Origin: a virus
Virus record (IMG/VR): IMGVR_UViG_3300036792_000058
Coordinates: 1-55,069 of that record
Reading direction: 5' to 3' (one strand)
DNA length: 55,069 bases
Of this stretch, positions 17,101-26,646 are shown piece after piece. Position 1 is the first letter of the stretch, and each line of letters opens with the position of its first letter. Made by a program: the position numbers and the translations under genes. The notes below the pieces were generated by a model. It was not told where the DNA came from, made no database searches, and was given only the letters and a program-made list of their open reading frames with translations.

Positions 17101-20016
17101 AATACCTCAGCTCCCGGTACCACTCACTACCCCGGCGGTCGCGGTGGCAACGCCCCTGGCCCCTCTGGTGGCGGTGGCGGAGGCGCTGGCGGCGCGTCTG
17201 GCCCCGGTGGCGTGGGCGGTGACTCCCTGCCGTATGTTTCCAGCGTCGGTCACTGGCAGCAGGGCGGCATCGCGGGCACCGGCACGGGACAGGGAGGTAA
17301 CGGCGGGCCTGGCGCGAACACCCCAGGCTTCCCCGGCGCGGGAATCCAGCCAGGCGGTGGCGGTGGCGGAGGCTACCAGGCTTCCCCGCTGTACAACGCG
17401 TCCAACCCGTCGAACACCAAGCCCGGTACCCAGCAGACCAACTACCTGGGCGGCAACGGCGGCAACGGGATGGTGCAGTTCACCTACGCCATCGGCAGCG
17501 GCTCCCCCGTTAACGGCGGTAACACCACCTTCGGGTCCACGGCCACCACAGGCACCATCGTGTCGGCGCACGGCGGTCAGTCAGCGGCGAACAACAGCGC
17601 CCTGGGCGTGATCGGCGGCACCGGCAGCAGCAACGCGATCCACAGCCCCGGCGGCGCGGGCGGCCTGCTGACCAGCACTTCCATGGCCTCGTACATGGCT
17701 GCCCCGTCCGTCACCACCATGTTCTCTTACCTGAACTCTGCCGCCTACAGCAGCACCACGCACACCACAGGTGTGTCCGGAGCCTCTGTTGCGCAGGGAA
17801 CTGCCGTTGCCGTAATTGAGTCCACGGCTGAGGTAGCCGACCTGCTGGTCACGGACTCGGCGGGCAATATCTACCAGCTTTCCGGGCAAAGCCAGGCCGG
17901 CTCCGGTGGCAACGGCGTCACCCTGTACGCCTACGTGGCCAACATCGAGTTCTCGATCACCACCTCCACCACCCTGACGGTTACCTCCGCTACCAGCCAG
18001 GAATACGGCGTGCTGTGGATGGCGTCGCCGTGGCTCTCGGGAGGTGTTACTTCAGGTAACAGCGGATCGGGCAACGGCACCGGCACGGCATTCAGCGGAA
18101 CGTTCGGCATCGCTGACAACCAGTCCGTCGAGCTTGAGCTGGGCATCCTGCTGAGCGACGGCAGCACCACGGTCTCCAGCTACGGCGGCTCGACCAAGAC
18201 CTGGTTCCCGGCAGCGTCCACTTCCACCCTGGCCGCAGGCAGCATGAGCATGTCCGCGTACGTCATGGAAAACCAGGGCGGTGGCAACGGCGTCACGGGT
18301 GACGTGTTCTCCGGGGTCATCTCCGGCTCTGCTAACTGGGCAACCCTGTGCGTGCCGCTGACGATGATCAACCAGCAGGCCGCCCTGATCCCGATCGACT
18401 GGCGCTCTGGAACCACGCCCGGCGCGCAGACCACATGGGCCACGGAAGCGGCCATCTCCGCCAACGGCATGATCATGGTGATCGGCCAGTGCGGCTCCGG
18501 TTCAACTATCACCTCCGGGCCGAGCGCCATGGCTGATGCCTCAGGTAACACCTACACGTTCAAGAAGACGCAGGTGATCTCCGCTTCCGGCGGCGCGCTG
18601 TGGGTGGCTACCGCCCCGGTCACGCACGCCCTGGCAGCGGGCACCACGGGAACTTACAACTGGGGAACGGCCTCGGCAGCGCCGGAGTACACGACTGCTA
18701 CCTACTGGATTCCCAACGCCGCCTCAGTCGGCCTGGACACCAACGGCGTGACCGCCGTAACCGGCAGCAGCACCACTGTCGCAGGATCGTACACTCCCGC
18801 TGACCCCAACGACATGGTGATCGCGGCGGCCGGCGCGGTGAATACCTCCGCGCTGACGTTCGGCGCTCCTGCGGCCCCGTGGAATGCCATCGACAACACG
18901 ACGCAGAGCTACGTCCAGAACATGGTCTACGCCGCGCAGGCAACTGACCTGACAGCCGTGTCTATCTCTGAGTCCCTGTCGTCTACATCTCCGTGGGCCC
19001 TGCTGCTCATCGGCGTGCAGATGACACTCGCCGGAACGGGCGGCGGCGCGGCCGGAGGCCAGGGGTGCGTGGGTTACCCCGGTGTCTGGCAGTTCGGCGG
19101 TCCCGGCTTCGCGGGAGGTAACTCCGGCAAGGGAGGCGCGGGCGGCTTTGCCCCGGCAGGACCAGGCGGCGGCGCGAGCCTGCCCGGCGGAGGCGGCGGC
19201 GGAGCGTTCGGCACCTCTGCGGGCACGCAGGAAGGCGGCCAGGGAGCCCAGGGCATGGTGAGGCTGACGTGGACACCCCCGCTCCAGCCGTTCAACACGC
19301 TGATCGTGCACAGCCTCGGCATCGGGTCCAACCCCAACGTCAACCCGTGCTGCACCATCCCGCTCACAGATTCACCGAACAACACTGAGTACCCCATCCC
19401 GTCTGTGAACGGCATCCAGCCCGCTGCGTTCAGCTCGACGTACACCGTGATCCTGGCAGCGTGGGCGTGGAACTCCTCGACCGCCTCCAAGGCGCGGCAG
19501 ATTACCGTCACTGTCAACCAGTACGAGTACCCCGGCGGCCCGCGCTACGCGGTCCAGGCGTCCCGCGCGGTCACGCCCTCCACCGACATCATCAACGGCC
19601 TGGTGAACATGGGCGAGGTCACGCTGCCCGTGAAGGACTACACGCGCTATAACGACCAGTCCTACTTTACAGTTTCGATCAACGATACTGACCTGTCTGA
19701 CGTGTTCATGGACGTGCTGTTCCTGGACACCCTCGGCCAGACGGTGCTGATCAACGTGGCTCCTGGTAACCCCGGCTACGGGAACTACGTCAACTACTTC
19801 ATTGACGAGGCGACGCCCGACAGGGACCTCGGCTTCGTGGGCGCGAGCTTCCAGGACCGGCAGCACTCAGTGTCCGTGCTCGACTCCGCGCAGATCGGCG
19901 GCGGCCCGCTTTACATCGGCCCTGGCGACAACCTGTTCTTCGTCTACTCGACGCAGGGTGCGCCGAACCTCGCGGTGAATTACAACCCGCGCTGGTACCT
20001 GGACAGGACGGTCTGA
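14116..20016 (+). CDS. Giant minor tail protein with Dit-like region and Gly-rich domains
   Basis: 1966 residues. N-terminal ~160 residues are beta-sandwich-like. Residues ~170-390 read like a distal tail (Dit) protein: SLVLDGQIELMGG, SYDLNAPQPTQDVV and VMIFGTQAGGMAQVLKAREM. Gly-rich tail domains starting with WxVPxGV patterns lie at ~805-960 and ~1640-1710. The last ~250 residues are again beta-rich. Probably a tail-tip hub extended with fibre-like, receptor-facing domains. GTG start; the stop overlaps the next ATG (TGATG). Confidence 0.75.
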   Translation: MSAYSGPGNFPYWMTIANTAGGSGTLTESENIPVNGNGTSQYQFQIVCSYATTWASGAAIYVSWYNATGTLISSSSVITQTNMTGGVLYTINTGLITAPALSVYAVAQIELVGNPSSVNPLSVYQAEMDNIPTSLPVNINYAFTYTTWPWSSASAGVVLGWNSSPFLAGDTDSLVLDGQIELMGGGQGIPSTIPELLDSNGQGPTFRILAPPSLNSAAYGYESSYDLNAPQPTQDVVASMLLDGERPFGYRASNRTISLPVMIFGTQAGGMAQVLKAREMLMALIDQQYWQIKWTSADTGLPMLLDAFRALASAPVYGFNYSAGGSATGATIGRANYPIALVTLEIQALPYGRSDVDGVQNLTMANPIIGGVQSSGSSTIDGFATVFSPPPIINAPTWTSLNVSNPTTTSSFTIAYGVTMTSGSHTVVVQFQTSANNITGVTDTQGNPFTLASVQRNGSASQYNFVYTAPIVNGVGATDHVTITSSTTQNFQADLLAVSGAWTPLAASVSETGTATSYGANITGLSDYDQMFSVSFGAGSSGALPTGFNSIATPSGNGWNATISWFAQPINQTALTYNIASGLPNPSGVVVIPMQPTNRYWNWDTTTPPPGYVGHSAHYAAPRPIKTPYPAANFQQTLAVPASIVGCPVLSVWFGQSYDTQWPANPSFISNVNLQWTLIDNIGRSISFSTSSKKVTWGANPTAPKWTKINAAIPQGKAFSYNAITGYNVTITNWSASGHTGYVRMHCWLNDIVATPNTVQNQVSARGSLYNLFALPGSARSPISVQCQMPASANIVKEITTPATGTWVVPPGVYSVQAEAWGAGGAGSSTNLSRTIAAAGGGGGEFAEELALNVLPGTNVPWSIGAAGLPGQLTNTVVQFTTAGLAHWTCPVGVTTVLMEAWGGGGAGAAGGGGGGGGGYGSKQQAVTAGVTYYIWVGKGGKADTGTSSAQNDARIGGASYMASGPGLTYTASLCSASGGNTALTGGSSGGHGATNTSAPGTTHYPGGRGGNAPGPSGGGGGGAGGASGPGGVGGDSLPYVSSVGHWQQGGIAGTGTGQGGNGGPGANTPGFPGAGIQPGGGGGGGYQASPLYNASNPSNTKPGTQQTNYLGGNGGNGMVQFTYAIGSGSPVNGGNTTFGSTATTGTIVSAHGGQSAANNSALGVIGGTGSSNAIHSPGGAGGLLTSTSMASYMAAPSVTTMFSYLNSAAYSSTTHTTGVSGASVAQGTAVAVIESTAEVADLLVTDSAGNIYQLSGQSQAGSGGNGVTLYAYVANIEFSITTSTTLTVTSATSQEYGVLWMASPWLSGGVTSGNSGSGNGTGTAFSGTFGIADNQSVELELGILLSDGSTTVSSYGGSTKTWFPAASTSTLAAGSMSMSAYVMENQGGGNGVTGDVFSGVISGSANWATLCVPLTMINQQAALIPIDWRSGTTPGAQTTWATEAAISANGMIMVIGQCGSGSTITSGPSAMADASGNTYTFKKTQVISASGGALWVATAPVTHALAAGTTGTYNWGTASAAPEYTTATYWIPNAASVGLDTNGVTAVTGSSTTVAGSYTPADPNDMVIAAAGAVNTSALTFGAPAAPWNAIDNTTQSYVQNMVYAAQATDLTAVSISESLSSTSPWALLLIGVQMTLAGTGGGAAGGQGCVGYPGVWQFGGPGFAGGNSGKGGAGGFAPAGPGGGASLPGGGGGGAFGTSAGTQEGGQGAQGMVRLTWTPPLQPFNTLIVHSLGIGSNPNVNPCCTIPLTDSPNNTEYPIPSVNGIQPAAFSSTYTVILAAWAWNSSTASKARQITVTVNQYEYPGGPRYAVQASRAVTPSTDIINGLVNMGEVTLPVKDYTRYNDQSYFTVSINDTDLSDVFMDVLFLDTLGQTVLINVAPGNPGYGNYVNYFIDEATPDRDLGFVGASFQDRQHSVSVLDSAQIGGGPLYIGPGDNLFFVYSTQGAPNLAVNYNPRWYLDRTV

Positions 20017-23000
20017 TGGCTAGCGTCCCCCCGAATCCGAATCTCGGTAAGTCCCAGGCGCTCAACATCGCGCAGACTACCGTCCAGCGCCTGGCCACGA
20101 TCGTCCCCTCACTCACCACGGCGCTGTCTCCGGTCACGGTTTACCAGCCAGGGCCGGGTACAGGCGTCGGCAACGAACTGACTGCATACCCTGGCGCTCC
20201 GGTAACGGTCAGCGCATCTTACGGTATCTGGATTGCCCCTGACCTGAACGGCGACGGCTCCGCGTACTACGTGCAGGTGGAGTGCTTCGGTGCTGGCGGA
20301 GGTGCCGGAGGCGGTAGCGCGGCTGCGGGCGGCGGTGGCGGAGGCGGCGGCGAGTATGCCTGTGAAACTCAGTACCTGGTCAAGCCCGGTGTCTCCTACG
20401 GATACGTCGTCGGCCTTCCCGGCACGGGCGGCGCGAACAACAGCACCGAGGTCAACCCAGGCTCGGCCGGCACTGACGGCGGCAACACCATCTTCGACAT
20501 CGCGGGCCTCGCGCGGGCCGGCGGCGTGCTGGCCAACGGCGGTGAGGGCGGTGACCAGACCGCAGTAGGCATCGGCGGGCCCGGCGGCACGGGCAGCGAC
20601 AACTCGATTCACTTCGACGGCGGCAACGGCGGCACCAACAGCTCGCACAACGGCTCGGACAACCCGCTAACCCTGGCTGTGGTCAGCGGCATGTTCGCAG
20701 GTAACACCCTGAACAAGAACATCATCCCCGCCTGGTACATCTTCAACGAGACCGGCCCAACGGGCGGGAAGTTCAACGACAGCTCCCTGCACGGCAACAG
20801 CGGCACGGTCACGAACTACACAGGCGGCTACGGCCTGGACTCTACCGTCACGCCGACACAGGTTCCCGCGTTCGCTGAAGCGGCTAACCCTCCCCTGCTG
20901 CCCGTCGCGCAGGCCAAGGCCATCTGCGGTGAGATCAAGATCGGCGCGCTTACCTCGCCGGCCGCCAAGATCACCGCACCCACGTTCTCCTACAGCGGCA
21001 CCCGGCTAACCATGTCCATGTGGGTGCAGTGCGACCCGTCCGGAGTCTGGGGAAACTCCGCCGCCGGCTCTATCGCGGTCCTGTCCGCCAACACCCAGAA
21101 CTACACCGGCAACACTATGAGCGGGTACGCGCTCTTCCTGGAGAACCAGGGGACCGCCCCGAGTCCCAACTGGGTACTGAACGCCGCAGTGGGCAACGGC
21201 AGCAGGCAGACCCTGGTCACCTCCTCAGCGCTGACGCCGACGCCTAGCACCTGGTACTACGTCGTGATGACGTACAACTCAGGCACGCTCACGCTGTACG
21301 TCAACGGCACCTCCGCTGGCACTGCAACTTCTTCCGGCTACACTTCTGTTCCCTCGGGCGCGTTCGCCCCCACCCTAGCGATGGACCCCGGCTCCTCCAC
21401 CAACTGGTTCTTCGGGTCGATCACGAACGCCTGGTGGGCGACCGACGCCGCTACTTCCTCCCTCGTCGCACAGGCGTACGGCCTTACCCCGCCCACGGGT
21501 GGTGCCGGCGGCGGTGCCTCAGGCGGCCCGAGCGCTAACGGCGGCGCAGGTATCTCTGCCTCGGGCGGCACGGGCGGCGCGGCCGGAACCCCGGCTACCC
21601 AGCCTGCCAGCCTCGCGTCCACTACCACGCCCGCCATGAGCGGTTACCCCGGCGCGAACGCGGGAGTTGCCGGCCGTGCTCCCAGGCGGCTGGGCGTCAG
21701 CACCACAACGGTAACGCAGACCGTCGCCGGGACGTACACGCAGGAACTTCCGCAGGGCGTGACCCAGATCACCGCCGCTGCCTGCTGGGGCGCGGGCTCG
21801 GGCGGTTCCGGTGGCACCACGTCAGTGGGTGGCCAGGGTGGCGCTGGCGGTGAGTACGCCGCAGAGGCAACCTACACGCCCAGTACTAACCCGTTCACTT
21901 ACGTTGTCGGTTCCGGCGGTAACAACTCCTCCACCGGGAACGGCAACGGCGGCGACGGCAACGACTCGTTCATCGACGGCACCGGGGTCTACGCCAACGG
22001 CGGCAGTTCCAGCGGCGGCGGCACCGGCTCGACAAACACCACCCACCACAACGGCGGTAACGGCGGCGCGGTGAGCGCATTCGGCGGCGGTGCCTCCGGT
22101 GGTAACTCAGGAGCCCCGGCTGCGGCGGGCAACGCCGGCCTGTCCTCTGCCAGCAACACGCACGCCAGCGCACCCGCTGCGCAGACCGGAGGCGGCCAAG
22201 GCGGAGCCGGCGGGGACTCGGCCTCTGTTAACACTAACGACGCGTCCACAGGCGCTTCCCCCGGCGCAGGCGGTGGCGGAGCCGGAAACGGACTGGCCGG
22301 CTCTGGTGGCACTACCACCTTGACCAAGACCTACGAGGCTGTCTACACGGCGTCGTATTACGGCCCGGACGCGACTGGCGGCAACGGCAACCGGCTCCGG
22401 TCAACGTCAACCATGTACCAGGGCGGCGAGACTGCCAGCGGCGGCTCGTACAACGGCAACCAGCGCTCCGTCATGACGTTCAACATCGACCAGATCGGTT
22501 CGGACTTCGCCGGCTACACGCCGACCGGCCTGTCCCTCAAGCTCACCAACCAGCACTCCTGGTACAACTCCGGGATGACGGTTGAAATAGACGTGGGCTC
22601 GACCAAGTACCCGCCTAGCGCACCGGGAACCTGGCTGGGAAACCAGAACTATCTGGCAACGGGAACCATCGGCGAAGGCAGTACGCACACCTATGACCTG
22701 GGCGCTACTGTTGCCGGGTACTTCATCAACGGCCAGACGAACTTCCTCGGGCTGGGCGCGTTCGTCGCCGCCGACCACCCGTACAACCTGAACTACTACG
22801 GGTACTTCACCGGCGGTCACGGGACCGCGCTTGAGATCACCATCACCGGGCAGATAACCACCAGCGGTACTGCCGTCAACAAGAACTCCGGGTACGGCAG
22901 CGACGGCCAGGTACAGTTCACCTACGAGACCTCGGCTCCGTACGTTCCCCCGGCCGGAACTACCGGCGGTCCCTACGGCGGCGGTGGCGGCGGCTCCGGC

Positions 23001-24347
23001 AACATGGCCTCCAGCCCTGCCCTGACGGTGCTCACAGTTCCGTTCAGCTCAGCCGCTACCTACTGCGGCACAGACGCCACCAGTAACGCCACCGCCGCGT
23101 ACAGCCTCAACCTCCAGAACAACCCGGCCAGCGGCGTCAACTCCGTGCTGTTCGCCGGCGGCCAGGCTGTCGATGCCGCCTCCGGTACCAAGAACTCCGT
23201 GCTCCTGCTCCCCGCCAACCTCCAGTCCCTGCTGGGCAACGGCGCGTATACGGTCGAGCAGGTGTTTCTTACCTTCACGAACGCCAACCCGAGCAGCGAC
23301 CAGCAGTCTGTCCTCGAAGTCGGCTACTCGGGTGACACCACGCTGCCGCAGCTCTACTACGGCACGACGCTGGCCGGGTACATCGGTGCCATTCCCGTTC
23401 CCTCGGGCGCGACCACAATCACCTACGACTTGTCGCAGAGCGACATCGGGGCCCTCATCCAGAACGGCACGGCTACTGCCCTGATCCTGGGCCCCGGTGC
23501 CAATCCGACGTTCGACGCGTACAACACCCCGAGCGGGCCTGACTTCTACTGCGCGCTGTACGGCCCTGGTGCCTACGACGCATTCGGCAACGCGCAGTAC
23601 CCGTACCTGACGATCGTGCTCCAGAAGACCCTGACCGTTCAGCAGGCAGGCAGCGGCTCGGGCGGCGCGATCCTGATCACCGCGATCGACAACGAGGACA
23701 CCTTCGTCAGCTCGGTCCAGCCGTACACCACCACAGACGACAGCGGCAACCTGATGGCCGCCGGGTTCACAGGCCCGGTCTCGGCCATTAACCAGAGCAC
23801 GGGCGCAGTTGTCGGCACTATCCAGCCTGTTGACGGTACTGCCGCTGACGGGAGCACGGTGGCTGCCGGGTACACGGGGCCGGTCACGGTCTTCGACCCC
23901 GGCACCCCGGTCGGAACGATCCAGCCCGTCGCGGGCACCGATTCGCTCGGGAACCACTTCGCCGCCGGCTACACCGGCCCGGTCAGCGTCTACCACCCTG
24001 GCAGCAGCCCCCTGACGGTGGAGTCCTGGACCAACCTGTCGCTTCTTAACGGCTGGACGGCTAACAGCGTCGCCCGGTACAAGCTAGTCGGCTACAACAT
24101 GCTGCTGGTCCAGATAGACCTCCTGGATAGCAGTGCCACGTCGGGCACGATGTTCAGCGTGCCGACCATTTACGGCAGCGCGATTACCGGACATTTTATC
24201 TCCGGCGTGTCTTTTTACAACGCCACCCTGACACCGACTCCGGTCCTCCTCCAGGTTGGTGCCGGGTCCGGCGCGAATGTCACAGTTGTTTTGTGGGCTA
24301 AGCAAAGCAAGCGGTTTCTCGGCAGCTTCTACGTAACCCTCGACTAG
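20016..24347 (+). CDS. Tail fibre protein with Gly-rich, LamG-like and repeat domains
   Basis: 1443 residues. A Gly-rich domain (~80-225) is followed by a concanavalin/LamG-like domain (~240-490: AWYIFNETG, TMSMWVQCD, TWYYVVMTYNSGTLTLYVNG). A second Gly-rich stretch spans ~570-770, and two jelly-roll-like segments (~770-950 and ~1000-1205) carry Tyr/Asn-rich strands. Three ~34-residue repeats occupy ~1233-1328, and a C-terminal beta domain ends in FYVTLD. LamG-like folds bind glycans, so this is a candidate receptor-binding protein. Coupled to the preceding gene by a one-base overlap. Confidence 0.75.
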   Translation: MASVPPNPNLGKSQALNIAQTTVQRLATIVPSLTTALSPVTVYQPGPGTGVGNELTAYPGAPVTVSASYGIWIAPDLNGDGSAYYVQVECFGAGGGAGGGSAAAGGGGGGGGEYACETQYLVKPGVSYGYVVGLPGTGGANNSTEVNPGSAGTDGGNTIFDIAGLARAGGVLANGGEGGDQTAVGIGGPGGTGSDNSIHFDGGNGGTNSSHNGSDNPLTLAVVSGMFAGNTLNKNIIPAWYIFNETGPTGGKFNDSSLHGNSGTVTNYTGGYGLDSTVTPTQVPAFAEAANPPLLPVAQAKAICGEIKIGALTSPAAKITAPTFSYSGTRLTMSMWVQCDPSGVWGNSAAGSIAVLSANTQNYTGNTMSGYALFLENQGTAPSPNWVLNAAVGNGSRQTLVTSSALTPTPSTWYYVVMTYNSGTLTLYVNGTSAGTATSSGYTSVPSGAFAPTLAMDPGSSTNWFFGSITNAWWATDAATSSLVAQAYGLTPPTGGAGGGASGGPSANGGAGISASGGTGGAAGTPATQPASLASTTTPAMSGYPGANAGVAGRAPRRLGVSTTTVTQTVAGTYTQELPQGVTQITAAACWGAGSGGSGGTTSVGGQGGAGGEYAAEATYTPSTNPFTYVVGSGGNNSSTGNGNGGDGNDSFIDGTGVYANGGSSSGGGTGSTNTTHHNGGNGGAVSAFGGGASGGNSGAPAAAGNAGLSSASNTHASAPAAQTGGGQGGAGGDSASVNTNDASTGASPGAGGGGAGNGLAGSGGTTTLTKTYEAVYTASYYGPDATGGNGNRLRSTSTMYQGGETASGGSYNGNQRSVMTFNIDQIGSDFAGYTPTGLSLKLTNQHSWYNSGMTVEIDVGSTKYPPSAPGTWLGNQNYLATGTIGEGSTHTYDLGATVAGYFINGQTNFLGLGAFVAADHPYNLNYYGYFTGGHGTALEITITGQITTSGTAVNKNSGYGSDGQVQFTYETSAPYVPPAGTTGGPYGGGGGGSGNMASSPALTVLTVPFSSAATYCGTDATSNATAAYSLNLQNNPASGVNSVLFAGGQAVDAASGTKNSVLLLPANLQSLLGNGAYTVEQVFLTFTNANPSSDQQSVLEVGYSGDTTLPQLYYGTTLAGYIGAIPVPSGATTITYDLSQSDIGALIQNGTATALILGPGANPTFDAYNTPSGPDFYCALYGPGAYDAFGNAQYPYLTIVLQKTLTVQQAGSGSGGAILITAIDNEDTFVSSVQPYTTTDDSGNLMAAGFTGPVSAINQSTGAVVGTIQPVDGTAADGSTVAAGYTGPVTVFDPGTPVGTIQPVAGTDSLGNHFAAGYTGPVSVYHPGSSPLTVESWTNLSLLNGWTANSVARYKLVGYNMLLVQIDLLDSSATSGTMFSVPTIYGSAITGHFISGVSFYNATLTPTPVLLQVGAGSGANVTVVLWAKQSKRFLGSFYVTLD
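23716..23994 (+). repeat. Three tandem repeats in the tail fibre
   Basis: Three units with consensus QP-x3-T-x-D/A-x-x-G-x3-AAG-[FY]-TGPV-[ST], one every ~100 bases. They separate the carbohydrate-binding-like part from the C-terminal domain and may form a shaft or spacer. Confidence 0.6.
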
Positions 24348-24359
24348 AAAGGCAGCTCG

Positions 24360-24647
24360 ATGGCAGCCAACGTCCCTAACCCAGGCAATTATCAGCAGCA
24401 GCTCGGACAGCACTGCGTTGACGCGCGGAAGGCGATGCAGCAGCTACTGACCGATTGCGTCTACGTCAATGCGATGGGCGGTGCCGCGTTCCTCACCGGC
24501 GACATCTCCGCCGGGGGCATGGGCATTTCCGCTCCGGACGCAGCCATAATCATGGCGACGATCGGCTCGCTCACTCCGGACAGCGCCGACGTGCAGCAGA
24601 TTCAGGCGCTGATCGCGGGCACCGCGACGCTGTGGGGCGGGCAGTAA
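24360..24647 (+). CDS. Hypothetical tail-module protein
   Basis: 95 residues. Helical N-terminus (NYQQQLGQHCVDARKAMQQLLTDCVYV) with two Cys, then Gly-rich, then two helices (SAPDAAIIMATIGSL, ADVQQIQALIAGTATLWGG). No family recognised. A site AAAGG lies upstream. Position suggests a tail-fibre assembly or minor structural role. Confidence 0.7.
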   Translation: MAANVPNPGNYQQQLGQHCVDARKAMQQLLTDCVYVNAMGGAAFLTGDISAGGMGISAPDAAIIMATIGSLTPDSADVQQIQALIAGTATLWGGQ

Positions 24648-24661
24648 ACCTGTAAGCTGCG

Positions 24662-24678
24662 GTGTGAAGGGAGGTAAC
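24662..24678 (+). promoter_or_regulatory. Conserved leader motif (GTGTGAAG..AGGTAAC)
   Basis: The sequence GTGTGAAGGGAGGTAAC ends one base before ATG 24680. Near-identical leaders precede genes at 46233, 51042 and 53919 on the other strand. It includes the ribosome site (GGAGG) and may include the transcription start. Confidence 0.5.
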
Positions 24679-24679
24679 G

Positions 24680-26485
24680 ATGGCTCTAGAGAAGATCCAA
24701 GGCACCCAGGTCGTATCCTGGGCACCGCCGTTGCCTCAGCGTGCCTTCAAGATCACCGCCGCAGGTGTTTCATCAGATAACGGCAACATCGGCGGGCTCG
24801 CCACTGACGGCCAGCGCTACGGGTACTACGTCCTGGACACCTCCCAGTGGCAGGTAATCCAGGGGCTGCACACGCCGCCGGTATCGGTGGGCGAGTCGTT
24901 CCAGCTCTGGACCTCAACGTCCGGGGGATCGTTCTGGTACCCGCCGCCCTTCCAGAACGGCAACGCCGGCCCGCAGACAGCAGGAGCAGCGCCGACCGCG
25001 CCCCCGGCAGCCACCTGGGCCAGCGACTCCTACCACACCACCTACGCCGCCCCCGACCTGTTCAACGTGTATGCCCTGACGCAGACCCGCGAGATGGGGA
25101 ACAACGGCGGCAAGGCCATCTACACGATCAAGAACTCCCAGGTCTGCGTTGTCGTAGCGGTGCAGCAGTCCGCGTCGAACCAGTGGTATGTGTACTTCTC
25201 CCCGCCGCTGGACAACACCGTGATCAACACCACCACGGACGGCATCATTACCGTCCCGAGGCCGTACAATCCCCGCTACCTCGGTCAGATCGGGCACGTC
25301 TCCGGCATCAACTACACCTACACGATCCCCGGTGGCCCCAACCAGCTCACGTGCGTGCTCCAGATCGAGCCGAACTACCGCACCGACGCCATCAACCCCG
25401 GCCGCGTCATCACCGCGCACCGTGGCGGCTCGTGCATCTGGGAAGGCCAGCTCACGGAACCCGTGCCCGCCGCGAACGGCTGGACCCTGACGGCTAACGG
25501 CTGCGGCACGTACGGCACGAACTTCGGTGCCTGGTACCAGCCCAACCTCGGGCCGACCAAGAACTCCAACGGCTGGACGCCGGACGTTCCCGTGGACCTG
25601 GCCATCGCGCGCGGGCTGCGCTGGAGTAACCGTGGCATCGGGAGTCCCGTCGGCATCTACACCGGCCCGCTTCAGAACCCAGGCTCGCTGACGATCACGG
25701 ACTTCATGAACCTGCTGGTGACCGGCGGCTCCCTGCTGTGGGAACTCACCCAGCCTACGAGCGCGTCCACCTGGCCGCCCGGCCCGTGGGAAGTGACGCT
25801 CTACCAGATCCCCACAGACGAGAGCGGCAACCCGCTGGTGAACGGGCCTACCACCCAGACCCAGACGCAGCTCCTGGTCGGCGGGAAGTGGAAGCGCACG
25901 GACATGCTCACCAGCTCGGGCAGGCGTCCCCCGGACCTGATGCTGGTTAACACCTCGCCCGTGGCGCGCACCATCGTCGCGGATTACAACACGATCATCT
26001 TGTACTACCAGATCACGGCTGACACCACAGCCACGTCCACGGTGAAGGCCACCTCCGCCACGTACGGCACGACGTTCGTTGACTCGCCGGGGTCAGTGGC
26101 CGCGCACGGGCGAATGGAGTACTACCTGGACATCTCCAACGCCGGGGCCATGACTACCGCTGCGGCGCAGGCGATCGGCGTCAACGTCCTGACCAAGTAC
26201 ATCCGCGCGAACTTCTCGAACGCGTTCTCAGTCATGCCCGGCCAGCTTCTCAACCCCGGCGGCGTGCCCGTGGACCTCGGCCTGAACTGGAACGGCGCGG
26301 TGGTTACCGTACAGGGTGTGAACGCGGCACAGGGCGGCGAGGTAGGACTGTCCCCGGTGACGTTCATCATCGGCCAGTACGAGTTCGACGACGACACCCA
26401 GACCGCCACCATCACGCCCTACCAGAACGCGCTGAACGACATGGGATCGGTTATCGCCTCGCTCTATCCAGGGAAGTTCGCATGA
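24680..26485 (+). CDS. Minor tail protein (tail-tip, Tal-like)
   Basis: 601 residues. Beta-rich with sections such as YLGQIGHVSGINYTYTIPGG, DFMNLLVTGGSLLWEL and NPGGVPVDLGLNWNGAVVTVQG, followed by FIIGQYEFDDDTQTATITPY. The last is typical of the end of phage minor tail proteins. Last large gene of the tail operon. Probably part of the tail-tip complex; no enzymatic motif seen. Confidence 0.65.
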   Translation: MALEKIQGTQVVSWAPPLPQRAFKITAAGVSSDNGNIGGLATDGQRYGYYVLDTSQWQVIQGLHTPPVSVGESFQLWTSTSGGSFWYPPPFQNGNAGPQTAGAAPTAPPAATWASDSYHTTYAAPDLFNVYALTQTREMGNNGGKAIYTIKNSQVCVVVAVQQSASNQWYVYFSPPLDNTVINTTTDGIITVPRPYNPRYLGQIGHVSGINYTYTIPGGPNQLTCVLQIEPNYRTDAINPGRVITAHRGGSCIWEGQLTEPVPAANGWTLTANGCGTYGTNFGAWYQPNLGPTKNSNGWTPDVPVDLAIARGLRWSNRGIGSPVGIYTGPLQNPGSLTITDFMNLLVTGGSLLWELTQPTSASTWPPGPWEVTLYQIPTDESGNPLVNGPTTQTQTQLLVGGKWKRTDMLTSSGRRPPDLMLVNTSPVARTIVADYNTIILYYQITADTTATSTVKATSATYGTTFVDSPGSVAAHGRMEYYLDISNAGAMTTAAAQAIGVNVLTKYIRANFSNAFSVMPGQLLNPGGVPVDLGLNWNGAVVTVQGVNAAQGGEVGLSPVTFIIGQYEFDDDTQTATITPYQNALNDMGSVIASLYPGKFA

Positions 26486-26643
26486 TCTCGCGCAAGATCC
26501 AGATACTCGGGGCGATCATCGGGTCAGGTAACGCTGCGTCCATACTCCAGAAGCAGTACGGCATTCCCTTCTCAGTGATCCAGGCTGCCAATCACGGCGG
26601 CGTCTGGAACGTCACGAGTCTGCTGCCTTACATCACGTTCTAG
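26482..26643 (+). CDS. 53-residue LysM-like / tail protein X-like protein
   Basis: ATG overlaps the preceding stop (ATGA). The centre, ASILQKQYGIPFSVIQAAN, fits the LysM core (helix, YGI, then a second helix ending in AAN), as also found in tail protein X of contractile phages. It could bind peptidoglycan or sit at the tail tip. It ends the plus-strand tail operon, three bases before the converging minus-strand gene. Confidence 0.6.
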   Translation: MISRKIQILGAIIGSGNAASILQKQYGIPFSVIQAANHGGVWNVTSLLPYITF

Positions 26644-26646
26644 CGG

